Shown here: positions 24,940 to 33,885 of the stretch, piece by piece
Layout: the number at the start of each line of letters is the position of its first letter
Position numbering within the stretch: position 1 is the stretch's first letter
From: an uncultured Acetatifactor sp.
GTDB taxonomy: Bacteria; Bacillota; Clostridia; Lachnospirales; Lachnospiraceae
DNA length: 64,000 nucleotides
Assembly (NCBI GenBank): GCA_947625475.1
Contig: CANQOL010000001.1
Location: forward strand, 106,487-170,486
Direction: 5' to 3'
Notes under the pieces: model-generated
The model's input: only the letters and a program-made list of their open reading frames with translations
Told to the model about the DNA's origin: nothing
Database searches by the model: none
Made by a program: the position numbers and the translations under genes

Positions 24940-25905
24940 TTACACCGTTTGCCCTCCCGGGGAAGCGCCGGAAGACCCTTCCTCCAGAATCCAGGGACTT
25001 AAGATCATCTCATAAGGTCCTCCCTGGGAAAATCCATCCTCCGCCAGCCCCACATAGATGTCCCGGCAGCGTTTTTTCACTCCCTGCAGCTCCACCCACA
25101 TCTCCGGTATCCGATAGCCCTCCAAAATACCTCTCCTGCGCCCGATGCTGTGGTAGGGAATGACGCGGGGGCCCGGCAGGCGGTCCTCCTCTCCCCACAC
25201 TCTCTCGAAGATTCTGCGGTCCAGGATAGAGACGGGTCTTTGGCTGATGGGCTCCCGCAGGCTGTTGCCGGAATCCAGCAGGGCGTTTACCGTGAGCTTT
25301 CCCCGGCTCCCCGCCAGGGTGACCCGGCAGATATTCCCCGCCCTGTCCCGTCTTCTTGCCCTCCTTTGCATCACCAGAAAGCACACAGCCCCCGCCCCCA
25401 GGATTCCGGGGATTCCCCGGATGCCAGGCTCCCACTGGATGCCACGCTCCCACCGGATGCCAGGCTCCCACTGGATGCCAGGCTCCCACTGGGGCCGCGG
25501 GAACAGGCGCAGCAAAAGAAGCAGCCCGCCCCCCAGCCCAAAGCTGTAAAGGGCCAGTTTCTCCGCCACCTGCCAAAATCCCCTTCCCCAAAAGGTGCCG
25601 AAGGTCACTCCCGCCATAACGGGCAGGGCCAGCGCAGGCCCCAGCATCCCCGGCAGACCCGCCGGCAGCAGCGCCAGAGCCTTTGAGAGCCGGGGCTGCC
25701 CCGAAGATATGCTCCGAAGCAGGCCGGGCAGGTACAGGGCGCCCAGGGTGCACAGGGCCCCCGCCAGACTCCCCAGGAAGATTCTCCCTCCCCCCGCCGC
25801 CCTGTGGAGGCTGCCGTTGACCAGCGTGAGCACAAACAGATTCAGGCCAAAATGCAGGCCGAAAATCACATCCGGATAGACCTCATAATACACCTCATGT
25901 CCCAC
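24940..25905 (-). CDS. spoIIGA: Sigma-E processing peptidase SpoIIGA, with WEPGI repeats
   Basis: Membrane aspartic protease at the sporulation septum that removes the pro-sequence of SigE. The N-terminal half has five TM helices (for example [17 protein letters not shown]). The C-terminal half is the protease, with active-site motif [11 protein letters not shown] (Asp in DSG) and [10 protein letters not shown] near the end. Between them, about residues 140-165, are four to five copies of a 6-residue unit WEPGIQ or WERGIR encoded by an 18-bp repeat. The start is GTG at 25905 with GGAG 7 nt upstream. A promoter with Spo0A-like boxes lies upstream. The length of 321 is near normal (about 300 in Bacillus), so the repeat is the main difference. 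Confidence 0.93.
   Translation of the reverse strand: MGHEVYYEVYPDVIFGLHFGLNLFVLTLVNGSLHRAAGGGRIFLGSLAGALCTLGALYLPGLLRSISSGQPRLSKALALLPAGLPGMLGPALALPVMAGVTFGTFWGRGFWQVAEKLALYSFGLGGGLLLLLRLFPRPQWEPGIQWEPGIRWERGIQWEPGIRGIPGILGAGAVCFLVMQRRARRRDRAGNICRVTLAGSRGKLTVNALLDSGNSLREPISQRPVSILDRRIFERVWGEEDRLPGPRVIPYHSIGRRRGILEGYRIPEMWVELQGVKKRCRDIYVGLAEDGFSQGGPYEMILSPWILEEGSSGASPGGQTV
25414..25496. repeat. 18-bp tandem repeat inside spoIIGA
   Basis: About four copies of an 18-bp unit (plus-strand GGCTCCCACTGGATGCCA) encode a Trp-Glu-Pro-Gly-Ile-Gln/Arg repeat between the membrane and protease domains. Confidence 0.88.
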
Positions 25906-25925
25906 GGTATCACTCCTTCAAACTC

Positions 25926-26002
25926 ATTATAAGCCCGTGCAGGCTTGGAATTTGTCGGAATCGGCTGTGGAATTTTTCATTTTTGTCCCGCAGCTTCGAC
26001 AG
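25926..26002 (-). promoter_or_regulatory. Candidate Spo0A-dependent spoIIGA-sigE promoter
   Basis: Minus-strand TATAAT (25931-25926) lies 20 bp before the GTG start but has no good -35 at 17 bp. Two Spo0A-like boxes are upstream: CTGTCGAA (26002-25995, minus) and TTTGTCGGAA (25951-25960, plus). This layout recalls the Bacillus spoIIG promoter, where Spo0A~P compensates for poor -35 spacing. Confidence 0.5.
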
Positions 26003-26101
26003 CTTTTCCTTCCGCTGTTTTGCGAGGATACCATTTTTGAAACCATGCGGTAAATATCCCCATGATTACCGGAAGATTTCCCGGGAGTGGTTTCCCGGCA
26101 C

Positions 26102-26147
26102 AAAAAAAGAACCGGCGCAAGGGGCTTATTTTGCCCTTGCGCCGGCT
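26102..26147 (-). terminator. Intrinsic terminator of ftsZ / the dcw operon
   Basis: CCGGCGCAAGGG (26112-26123) and CCCTTGCGCCGG (26134-26145) form a perfect 12-bp stem with a 10-nt loop, followed on the minus strand by TTCTTTTTTT. It separates ftsZ from spoIIGA-sigE. Confidence 0.9.
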
Positions 26148-26176
26148 CTCTGTCTGTTATGTATGAATCCGGCAGA

Positions 26177-27340
26177 TCACTTTCTCTGCAGGAAATCAGG
26201 GATCTTGAGGGATTTTTCCTCCACGCTGCTGCGGATGTCCGCCGGCTTATTGATACCGGGCAGAGGCTTCAGCGTGGGAGCGCTTCCCACAGGCTTTACC
26301 CCCTGGGCACCGGACAGCCCCAGATTCTTCATGGGTCCCTTGTAGGAGAAGCCGCCGCTCAGGCGGTTCTGGGAGGCCGTCTTGGCGGACACATCGTCCA
26401 GCCCGGTGGCAATCACCGTGATATGGCAGGTGTCCGTCTTGGAAGCGTCGTACATCGCGCCAAAAATGATATTGACATCGTCGCCGGTCAGCTCACGCAC
26501 ATAGTCCGAGGCATCGGAGGCGTCCGTCAGAGTAATATCTCCCGACACATTGATGATCACATGGGTGGCGCCGGAAATGGTGGTCTCCAGCAGAGGGCTC
26601 TCCACTGCCATCTTGACCGCCTCCAGAGCCTTGTCATCGCCCTGGCCCTCGCCGATTCCGATATGGGCCACGCCCTTGTCCTTCATAACAGTCTGTACAT
26701 CTGCAAAATCCAGGTTGATCACGGAGGGAACATTGATCAGGTCGGTGATGCCCTGCACCGCCTGCTGAAGCACCTCGTCCGCCTTCTTGAGGGCCTCCGG
26801 CATGGTGGTCCTCCGGTCCACAATCTCCAGCAGCTTGTCGTTGGGAATCACGATGAGGGTATCCACATGCTCTTTGATCTTCTCGATACCGCTGAGGGCG
26901 TTGTCCATGCGGGTCTTCGCCTCGAAGCGGAAGGGTTTTGTCACCACGCCCACGGTCAGGATCCCCATGTCCTTGGCCAGCCTGGCCACCACAGGAGCGG
27001 CTCCCGTGCCGGTGCCGCCGCCCATACCGCAGGTCACGAACACCATGTCCGCGCCCTTGATGGCGTTGGCCACCTCCTCGGAGCTCTCTTCAGCCGCCTG
27101 CTCGCCCACCTCGGGCTTCGCCCCGGCTCCCAGTCCCTTGGTCAGCTTCTCGCCGATCTGGATCAGCTTGGGCGCCTTGCACAGCTGCAGGGCCTGCTTG
27201 TCCGTGTTGACGCCGATAAACTCCACACCGTCAATCTGTTCATCTATCATTCTATTTACAGCATTGTTGCCTGCTCCGCCGACACCCACGACGATGATCT
27301 TTGCAGCAGACTCCGCTTCGTTCGTCTTGATCTCCAGCAA
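26177..27340 (-). CDS. ftsZ: Cell division protein FtsZ, TTG start
   Basis: Tubulin-like GTPase forming the division ring at midcell; 387 residues. The GTP-binding domain shows [18 protein letters not shown], the tubulin signature [18 protein letters not shown] and T7 loop [11 protein letters not shown] needed for GTP hydrolysis. The C-terminal tail ends [11 protein letters not shown], the conserved peptide that binds FtsA, SepF and other partners. The start is TTG (27340) with GGAGG 8 nt upstream. It has its own promoter in addition to read-through from ftsQ, and a strong terminator. Confidence 0.98.
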   Translation of the reverse strand: MLEIKTNEAESAAKIIVVGVGGAGNNAVNRMIDEQIDGVEFIGVNTDKQALQLCKAPKLIQIGEKLTKGLGAGAKPEVGEQAAEESSEEVANAIKGADMVFVTCGMGGGTGTGAAPVVARLAKDMGILTVGVVTKPFRFEAKTRMDNALSGIEKIKEHVDTLIVIPNDKLLEIVDRRTTMPEALKKADEVLQQAVQGITDLINVPSVINLDFADVQTVMKDKGVAHIGIGEGQGDDKALEAVKMAVESPLLETTISGATHVIINVSGDITLTDASDASDYVRELTGDDVNIIFGAMYDASKTDTCHITVIATGLDDVSAKTASQNRLSGGFSYKGPMKNLGLSGAQGVKPVGSAPTLKPLPGINKPADIRSSVEEKSLKIPDFLQRK

Positions 27341-27381
27341 GGGTTTGTCCTCCTTTTCCCCGTATAGACTCCATATATCTT

Positions 27382-27410
27382 ATCATATAATCAAAATTCA
27401 AATTAATCAA
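27382..27410 (-). promoter_or_regulatory. Promoter in front of ftsZ
   Basis: Minus-strand TTGATT (27410-27405), 17-bp spacer, TATGAT (27387-27382), in an AT-rich gap of 100 bp between ftsQ and ftsZ. Confidence 0.6.
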
Positions 27411-27440
27411 CCTATTTTTTCGAAAAGATAAAAATTTTTT

Positions 27441-28190
27441 TTACTCATCAGCACCGCTCTCCTCCTGGGCTTCAAAGACCGTCATGGCCCCTCCGCTCTC
27501 ATAATTTTCCATGCGGATGGTTCCCTTCCGGTCCCCCAGCTCCTTCAGGAACTGGGGCAGCACCATGATCTTCTCCTCCAGGCCGCTCCGATCCCCTAAA
27601 GCCGCCTTCACTCCCCCGAAATACAGGACGATATTGTCCGCCGCCTGAAAATAGATCTTGTCCGCGGTCAGCTCATATTTGCTCAGGAGCTTGGTAATGT
27701 CCATGATGCTCTCAAAGACGGAATCATCCTCCACCGGGAGCTTTTCCCCCAGCACGATATGATCGAAGGAAAGTCCGGTGATCTGCGGAATCCCGGCAGT
27801 CCGGACACTGGAGCTCTCCACCACATACCCGTCCTTGTCAAAGTACATAAGGCTGTCCATGAAGGCCACATACCCCGCCAGCGCTTTCTCATACACTGTG
27901 ATCCGGATGGCGTTCGGCGATACGATGCTCACATCCATCACATCCACAAAGGGAATGTTCTCCACCCCTTTATTCCGATACTTTAAGGACAGGTAGAGGG
28001 AATTGTTCCCCAAAGGCCCCTCCATGACGATATCCCGGATCTCCTCCTGGGTGTAGTGGAGGTTTCCCTCCACATACACCTCCGTAACCGTATAGTGGGA
28101 CCACAGGTAATATCCCAGCCCCCCCAGGGCCGCCGCCAGGATCAGGATTCCAAACAGGACCCAGGGCCATCTTCTCCTTTTTCTATACAC
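27441..28190 (-). CDS. ftsQ: Division protein FtsQ/DivIB
   Basis: Single-pass membrane protein of the divisome, 249 residues, which with FtsL and the FtsB-like protein recruits the septal synthase. A basic N-terminus (YRKRRRWPW) precedes the TM helix (about residues 10-31). The POTRA domain begins TVTEVYVEGNLHYTQEEIRD, followed by the FtsQ beta domain (VYEKALAGYVAFMDSLMYFD). The start is GTG at 28190, overlapping the murA stop by 8 bp, which implies translational coupling. The C-terminal tail is acidic. Confidence 0.88.
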   Translation of the reverse strand: MYRKRRRWPWVLFGILILAAALGGLGYYLWSHYTVTEVYVEGNLHYTQEEIRDIVMEGPLGNNSLYLSLKYRNKGVENIPFVDVMDVSIVSPNAIRITVYEKALAGYVAFMDSLMYFDKDGYVVESSSVRTAGIPQITGLSFDHIVLGEKLPVEDDSVFESIMDITKLLSKYELTADKIYFQAADNIVLYFGGVKAALGDRSGLEEKIMVLPQFLKELGDRKGTIRMENYESGGAMTVFEAQEESGADE

Positions 28191-29442
28191 AGTAAATACG
28201 CGCTCCTAACTCTCTTAAGTCTTTGCAGATGTTCTCGTATCCTCTTTCAATGTAGGGACAGCCGGTGATCACCGTCTCCCCCCGGGCCATGAGCCCTGCC
28301 ACCACCAAAGCGGCCCCGCCCCGCAGCTCCACTGCCTCCACCCGCTGTCCCTTCAGCCTTCTCGGGCCCTGGACGATCACCTGGCGGGCGGAGAGCTGCC
28401 TGAGATCGGCCCCCATGCGGGAGAGCGGTTCCACTACGCGAAAGCGGTCCTCAAAGATATTTTCCTCGATCCTGGAGGTACCAGGCGCCCCCGAGAGCAC
28501 CGTCATGGCGATGGACTGGAGATCCGTCGGGAATCCCGGATACTCTTTGGTCCGCACCAGGGGCACATGGCGCAGTCTTCTGGGGGCCTGGACCCAGAGC
28601 CCCTCCTTTGCGGCCTGGCAGACGGCTCCCAGGTCCCTGGCCAGAGAGATCACCGCCTCCATCTGGGAGCAGGGGGCTTCCTCCAGCATGGCGCAGCCCC
28701 CTGCGGCAAGAGTGCCAAACAGGTAGGTCCCCGCCACAATCCGGTCCGCCGGGATCCTGAAGGAGGTGCCGAAGAGTCTCTTCCCTCCCCGGATGACCAG
28801 CTCCCCCGTGCCGATTCCGTCTATCCGGGCTCCGCAGCAGACGAGATATCGGCAGAGGGCCTCCACCTCCGGCTCCCTGGCGCAGCCCTGAAGTCTGGTA
28901 TCCCCCTGGGCACAGACCGCCGCCAGGATGATATTCTCCGTGGCTCCCACGCTGGGGATGGGCAGGCGAAGCTCCGCCCCCGAGAGTCCCCGGGCAGCCC
29001 TGGCGTGAAGAAGACCCTCCTCCTCCCAGAAATCCACCCCCATCCGGCGCAGGGCGGACAGGTGCAGATCAATGGGACGCTCCCCGATCACGCACCCTCC
29101 CGGGTGCTCCATGGCCGCCTCCCCGCAGCGGCCCAGCAGGGCGCCCAGAAGGCACAGGGACGACCGCATCCCCATGACGGCGTCCGCGGGCAGCCGGCTC
29201 AAGGAAACATGCCCCGCGTCCACGCACACCCCCTGTTCCTCCCATCTGACCAGACAGCCGATGCTCCGGAGCAGGTCCAGCATCCGGAAGACGTCCGTTA
29301 TCCTGGGGCAATTACACAGTACATTCTCCTCCTTCGTGAGCAAAGCAGCCGCCAGAATGGGCAGCGCCGCATTCTTGGAGCCCTGTATCCTCACTCTGCC
29401 CTGCAGGCTCACACCGCCGTGGACATGAATTTCCTTCCCCAT
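28183..29442 (-). CDS. murA: UDP-N-acetylglucosamine 1-carboxyvinyltransferase
   Basis: First committed step of peptidoglycan synthesis: transfer of enolpyruvate from PEP to UDP-GlcNAc; target of fosfomycin. The 419 residues show the substrate loop QGSKNAALPILAAALLTKEE, the catalytic cysteine in HPGGCVIGERPIDLHLSALR (Cys form, so fosfomycin-sensitive at this residue), and PTDLQSIAMTVLSGAPGTSR. The last third has EVRGGAALVVAGLMARGETV-like sequence. I place the start at the ATG at 29442, with AGGTGA 9 nt upstream. It lies between ftsW and ftsQ; in many bacteria murB or murG occupies this position. Confidence 0.95.
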   Translation of the reverse strand: MGKEIHVHGGVSLQGRVRIQGSKNAALPILAAALLTKEENVLCNCPRITDVFRMLDLLRSIGCLVRWEEQGVCVDAGHVSLSRLPADAVMGMRSSLCLLGALLGRCGEAAMEHPGGCVIGERPIDLHLSALRRMGVDFWEEEGLLHARAARGLSGAELRLPIPSVGATENIILAAVCAQGDTRLQGCAREPEVEALCRYLVCCGARIDGIGTGELVIRGGKRLFGTSFRIPADRIVAGTYLFGTLAAGGCAMLEEAPCSQMEAVISLARDLGAVCQAAKEGLWVQAPRRLRHVPLVRTKEYPGFPTDLQSIAMTVLSGAPGTSRIEENIFEDRFRVVEPLSRMGADLRQLSARQVIVQGPRRLKGQRVEAVELRGGAALVVAGLMARGETVITGCPYIERGYENICKDLRELGARIYCV

Positions 29443-29515
29443 CGGATCCACTCACCTGATACATGGAATACAGTGTATCTTATGCCGCCCGGGTCCTTTT
29501 GGAGAGTTGTCCCCC

Positions 29516-30676
29516 CTACACTTCCTTAAGCTGGATGCGTTTTGCCACGTTCAGCACCAGTCCGATCTCGATCAAAAGGAACAGTACCGATGAGCCTCCG
29601 TAGCTGATAAAGGGAAGGGAAACCCCTGTGTTTGGCATACTGTTGGTCACCACCGCGATGTTCAGGATCACCTGGATGGCGATATGCCCGATGACGCCCA
29701 CCACCAGCATGGCGCCGAACAGATCCGGCGCGTTGTTGGCCACCACCATCATCCGCCACAAAAGCAGAATGAACATCAGAATGATGGCAATCCCTCCGAA
29801 GAGCCCCAGCTCCTCACAGATGATGGAAAAGATCATATCGTTCTGGGCCTCCGGGATAAAGCCCAGCTTCTGCATGCTCTCCCCCAGGCCCTTGCCCCAG
29901 ACGCCCCCGGAGCCGATGGCGTAGAGGGCCTGCATGGTCTGATAGCCCGTATCCTCCACATATGCCTCCGGATTCAGCCACGCCAAAATCCGTTTGAAGC
30001 GGAAATTCATTCCCTCCTGCATGCCCACGGTGGAGATATAGTACACCAGGGCCGAGGCCGCCGCCACCACCGCCGCGCCCGCCAGAATAAAGCGCTTGTA
30101 ATCGGGGCTGGCCACAAAGATCATGAGCACCGCGATCCCCATGATGATGATGGCGGAGCTTAAGTTGTCGGTGAGCTGCCACACCATGATCACCGGCGGC
30201 AGCGCCCAGCCCACCAGGAAGGCCATACCCTTCAGGGTCCTGACGCTGCGGCCCATATGGCAGACCATATTGGCCAAAAACAGGATCATGCACAGCTTCG
30301 CCACCTCAGCCGGCTGCAGAGTCAGCCCGATGCCGGGGATCGGCAGCCACCTCTTGGCCCCGTGGGACTCGATTCCGAAAAAGGGCACCATGGCGATCAG
30401 CACCAGGGATACCACATAGCCCAGCATGGAAAACCGGGCCCAGAACCGGTAGGGGATATTCGCCACCACTATCATGGCCACCAGGCCGATGGCCGCGGAC
30501 ACCGCCTGCTTCTTCAGGTAGTAGGAGGCGTCCTTGTAGTCCTGATAAGCCTCATAGGAGCTCACCGAATAGATCATGATCAGCCCGAAGCCCAGCAGAA
30601 ACAATACCACAAACAACAGGGTATAGTCAAAAAAGTATTCCGATTGTTCTTTTCTGCGCTTACCTCTATTCGCCAC
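29516..30676 (-). CDS. ftsW: SEDS-family septal peptidoglycan polymerase FtsW
   Basis: Polytopic SEDS glycosyltransferase (10 TM helices) that polymerises lipid II with its partner class B PBP. The 386 residues include the large extracellular loop and the conserved NEAYVEDTGYQTMQALYAIG and GLGESMQKLGFIPEAQNDMI regions, where the Glu/Asp at FIPEAQND are expected for FtsW/RodA/SpoVE. GTG at 30676 is the preferred start (GGGGAG 7 nt upstream); a TTG at 30691 would overlap the murD stop. Position in the dcw cluster argues for FtsW, but it could equally be the SpoVE-type sporulation paralogue. Confidence 0.92.
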   Translation of the reverse strand: MANRGKRRKEQSEYFFDYTLLFVVLFLLGFGLIMIYSVSSYEAYQDYKDASYYLKKQAVSAAIGLVAMIVVANIPYRFWARFSMLGYVVSLVLIAMVPFFGIESHGAKRWLPIPGIGLTLQPAEVAKLCMILFLANMVCHMGRSVRTLKGMAFLVGWALPPVIMVWQLTDNLSSAIIIMGIAVLMIFVASPDYKRFILAGAAVVAAASALVYYISTVGMQEGMNFRFKRILAWLNPEAYVEDTGYQTMQALYAIGSGGVWGKGLGESMQKLGFIPEAQNDMIFSIICEELGLFGGIAIILMFILLLWRMMVVANNAPDLFGAMLVVGVIGHIAIQVILNIAVVTNSMPNTGVSLPFISYGGSSVLFLLIEIGLVLNVAKRIQLKEV

Positions 30677-30680
30677 GAAA

Positions 30681-32048
30681 TCACTCCCCAAGACTCTTCA
30701 CGTAATCCTTGAATTCTTTTCCTCTTGTCTCATAGTTGGGAAACATATCCCAGCTGGCGCAGGCGGGAGAGAGCAGCACCGCATCCCCGCTCCCGGCCAG
30801 CCGGGTGCACAGCTGCAGGCATTCCTCAAAGCTGTCCGCAAAGTGGATCCGGTCAAAGCCGTGGGCTCTGGCGCACTCCGCGATCTTATCCCTCGTCTGG
30901 CCGATCAGCACCAGCTCCTTCACCTTATCCCCAAAGCTCTCGATCCACTCGTCAAAGGTTCCGCCCTTGTCATAGCCCCCGCCGATTAAGACGGTGGGCC
31001 GGTCCATGGCCCGGATTCCCTGGATGGCCGCGTCCGGGTTGGTCCCTTTGGAATCGTTGTAATAGTCCACTCCCCTCTTTGAGGCCACAAACTCGATCCT
31101 GTGCTCCACCGCCCGGAAGTCCCGGATCACCGCAAGGACCGTCTCCATGGGGACCCCCATGCCCTCCGCCATGGCGATGGCGGCCATCACGTTCTCAATA
31201 TTGCAGATCCCAACCAGCCTCATATCCCTGCGGACATTCAGCAGAGGCTCCGCTCTCCCCCCGAAGGCCCGGCAGATCTCATCTCCCCTCAGGAAATATC
31301 CCTCCGGGAGCTCCCGTGCGGATGAAAAATACACAGCCCTGGCCGGGCAGCGCGTTCCGAAATCCCGCGTGTAGGGATTCTCGTAGTTCAGCACACAGAT
31401 ATCCTCCCGGGTCTGGTTGGCCGCCACCCTCTCCTTGGCCGCCACGTAAGCCTCCATGGTGTGATGCCGGTTCAGGTGGTCAGGCGTTATGTTCAGGATG
31501 GCGGAAACCGCCGGATGAAAGGTATGTACGGTCTCCAGCTGGAAGCTGCTCAGCTCCCCCACCGTCACCGTGTCGGGCGCGGTCTTTGTAACCTCCATCG
31601 TGTAGGGGGTGCCGATATTGCCCACCACGAACACCTTCCCGGGGCCTAAGTGGGCCTTCATGATCTCTCCCATCAGGGTGGTGGTGGTGGTCTTTCCGTT
31701 GGTTCCCGTGATCGCAATCACTTTTCCCTTCTCCGCCAGAGTGCCCAGCTCGATCTCCCCCAAAATCTCCACGCCCCGCTCCCTCAGCTGAACCACCAGG
31801 GGAATGTCGGTGGGGACGCCGGGGCTTAGGACGGCCACAGAAATCTGCTCCATCAGCCCGGGCGGCAGCTCTCCCACACAGCACTGGGCGCTGACTCCCT
31901 CCGGCAGTCTCTCCTTAAGCTGCTCCAGGGTCAGGTCCCGGCTGCTGTCCAGCAGGACCAGATCCCCTCCCATCTGATGCAGCAAAGCCAGGGCTCCCTT
32001 CCCGCTGATCCCGGATCCGATCACCAGACACTTTTGTCCCTTTATCAT
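30681..32048 (-). CDS. murD: UDP-N-acetylmuramoyl-L-alanine--D-glutamate ligase
   Basis: Cytosolic Mur ligase that adds D-glutamate to UDP-MurNAc-L-Ala. The 455 residues begin MIKGQKCLVIGSGISGKGAL, the N-terminal UDP-binding Rossmann part. The ATPase P-loop is AITGTNGKTTTTTLMGEIMK, followed by NITPDHLNRHHTMEAYVAAK and YYNDSKGTNPDAAIQGIRAM. The ATG at 32048 has GGAGAGG 8 nt upstream; a longer frame to 32126 overlaps the PBP gene and is not used. It follows the spoVD-type PBP by 19 bp. mraY, which normally comes just before murD, is absent. Confidence 0.96.
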   Translation of the reverse strand: MIKGQKCLVIGSGISGKGALALLHQMGGDLVLLDSSRDLTLEQLKERLPEGVSAQCCVGELPPGLMEQISVAVLSPGVPTDIPLVVQLRERGVEILGEIELGTLAEKGKVIAITGTNGKTTTTTLMGEIMKAHLGPGKVFVVGNIGTPYTMEVTKTAPDTVTVGELSSFQLETVHTFHPAVSAILNITPDHLNRHHTMEAYVAAKERVAANQTREDICVLNYENPYTRDFGTRCPARAVYFSSARELPEGYFLRGDEICRAFGGRAEPLLNVRRDMRLVGICNIENVMAAIAMAEGMGVPMETVLAVIRDFRAVEHRIEFVASKRGVDYYNDSKGTNPDAAIQGIRAMDRPTVLIGGGYDKGGTFDEWIESFGDKVKELVLIGQTRDKIAECARAHGFDRIHFADSFEECLQLCTRLAGSGDAVLLSPACASWDMFPNYETRGKEFKDYVKSLGE

Positions 32049-32067
32049 ATCCTTTTCCTCTCCTTTA

Positions 32068-33816
32068 TCATAAACCTTGCTCATTCTTCCAGCCCTCGAT
32101 CTCCAAATAAGGAAGTATATTTTCAAACAGCTGGCGCACGATAGGGGCCGCCACCTGCCCTCCGTAGTAGACTCCCTGGGGATTGTTCACAATGGCCAGG
32201 GCAATGACCTGCGGATTGTCCGCCGGGGCGAACCCCAGGAAGGAGGCGATGTATCTGCCGCTCCCCCGGGGAAGGGTCTGGCTGGTGGCCGTCTTACCCC
32301 CCACCCGATAGCCTTCCACCTGCCCGTTTTTGCCGCCTCCCTCACTGACCACCTTCTCCAGGATGCCCCGCAGGGTTTCGGAGGTCTTCTGGGAGAGGAT
32401 TCCCTCCGTGACAGGGTAGGCGAGGGTCTGTACCGTCTCCCCCTGCCGGTCCGACACATAGACTCCCAGATGGGGCGTGATCCGCGTCCCGCCGTTGATC
32501 AGGGAGGACGCCGTGGTGATCAGCTGGAGGGGCGTGATCTGAAAGGACTGTCCGAAGGAAACCGTAGCCAGCTCTACCAGCCCCATGTTTTCCGGCTTGT
32601 GCATGATGGTGCCCGCCTCTCCCGGCAGATCCACCCCCGTTTTTTTCAGCAGTCCAAACTGTTCAAAATACTTGTAGTAATTCTCCACCCCCAGGCGCAT
32701 CCCCACCGTGATAAAGACGGGATTGCAGGAATTCATGGTGGCGTGGATAAAATCCTCCGCCCCATGGCCTGTGGTCTTGTGGCACCGGATCCTGCGGTCC
32801 TCCACCATAATGTAGCCCGGGCAGCTGAAGCTGCTCTCCGGCGTCACCACCCCTTCCTCCAGGCCCGCCGCGGCAGTGATGATCTTGAAGGTGGAGCCCG
32901 GCTCATAGGTGTCGTTGATGCAGCCGTTTCGCCAGATCCCGTTCAGCAGGTTCTGTTCCTCTTCTCCGGTGAGATTCCCGGGAGTCCCTTCCGGCAGGGC
33001 AAAGGGGTCGTTTAGATCGAACTCCGGGTAGTTCACCATGCAGTATATCTCCCCGTTTTGGGGATTCATCACCAAAATGGAGACGCTGTCCGCAGACTTT
33101 GTCTCCATGGCCTGCCGGGCCAGCTGTGTGGCGTAGGACTGAATGTTCATATCCAGGCTGACATGGAGGTCGGCTCCCGCCTCCGGCTCCACCCGGCGCT
33201 CTCCCGCCTCCTCCACCTCGATTCCTCTCGCGTCCGTGACGGTCAGGATGGTCCCCGGCTTTCCCTGAAGATATTCCTCATAGACCACCTCCAGACCGAT
33301 GATGCCCTGATTGTCTCCCCCCGTAAATCCCAGCACCTTGCTGCCCAGCTCCCCGTAGGGATAAAATCTCTTATAATCCTCATCTACCTTCACCCCGGCC
33401 AGGTCGTACTCCCGGATTCTGTCCCCGATGCTCTTTTCCACATTGCTCTGGATCCGCTCCATGGAGCTGTACTTCTCCACCCGCTTTCTCACATACTCCC
33501 GGGACAGACCCAGCTCCCCGGAGAGCACCCGGACCACCTCGTCGGGGTCCTCGATCTGATTATGTATCACTGAGACGGTGCATACCGTCTTGTTGTCCGC
33601 CAGCACCTTCCCTGTTCGGTCCACAATCCTTCCTCTGGCCGCCTTAATGCTCCGCTCCCTCTCATGCAGCTCCACGGCCCTCTGGGAGTAATAATCGCTC
33701 CGCCAGATCATCAGATATACCAGCCGCCCAAACAGCGCCAGCAGCGCCCCGGTACACAGCAGGAACACCACCAGAATCTTCTTTCTGTGAAAGATCTTAT
33801 TGTTTTCCTCCGGCAT
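32068..33816 (-). CDS. spoVD: Class B penicillin-binding protein, SpoVD-like
   Basis: Membrane-anchored D,D-transpeptidase of 582 residues. It has one TM helix (about 11-31, KILVVFLLCTGALLALFGRLV), a pedestal domain (ERSIKAARGRIVDRTGKVLA) and the transpeptidase domain with SxxK in EPGSTFKIITAAAG, SxN in MNSCNPVF and a K-T-x-T motif VGGKTATSQTLPRGSG, where the usual KTG is KTA. No PASTA domain follows, unlike Bacillus SpoVD. The position after another class B PBP matches the pbpB-spoVD pair. I favour the spore cortex role, but a vegetative division role is possible. RBS GGGAGG precedes the ATG. Confidence 0.85.
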   Translation of the reverse strand: MPEENNKIFHRKKILVVFLLCTGALLALFGRLVYLMIWRSDYYSQRAVELHERERSIKAARGRIVDRTGKVLADNKTVCTVSVIHNQIEDPDEVVRVLSGELGLSREYVRKRVEKYSSMERIQSNVEKSIGDRIREYDLAGVKVDEDYKRFYPYGELGSKVLGFTGGDNQGIIGLEVVYEEYLQGKPGTILTVTDARGIEVEEAGERRVEPEAGADLHVSLDMNIQSYATQLARQAMETKSADSVSILVMNPQNGEIYCMVNYPEFDLNDPFALPEGTPGNLTGEEEQNLLNGIWRNGCINDTYEPGSTFKIITAAAGLEEGVVTPESSFSCPGYIMVEDRRIRCHKTTGHGAEDFIHATMNSCNPVFITVGMRLGVENYYKYFEQFGLLKKTGVDLPGEAGTIMHKPENMGLVELATVSFGQSFQITPLQLITTASSLINGGTRITPHLGVYVSDRQGETVQTLAYPVTEGILSQKTSETLRGILEKVVSEGGGKNGQVEGYRVGGKTATSQTLPRGSGRYIASFLGFAPADNPQVIALAIVNNPQGVYYGGQVAAPIVRQLFENILPYLEIEGWKNEQGL

Positions 33817-33885
33817 GGAAACCTCCCGCGCCGCCTGATCCTTACTATACTCTATTCCCCGCGCGATAAGGTTATTCTTCCTGGC

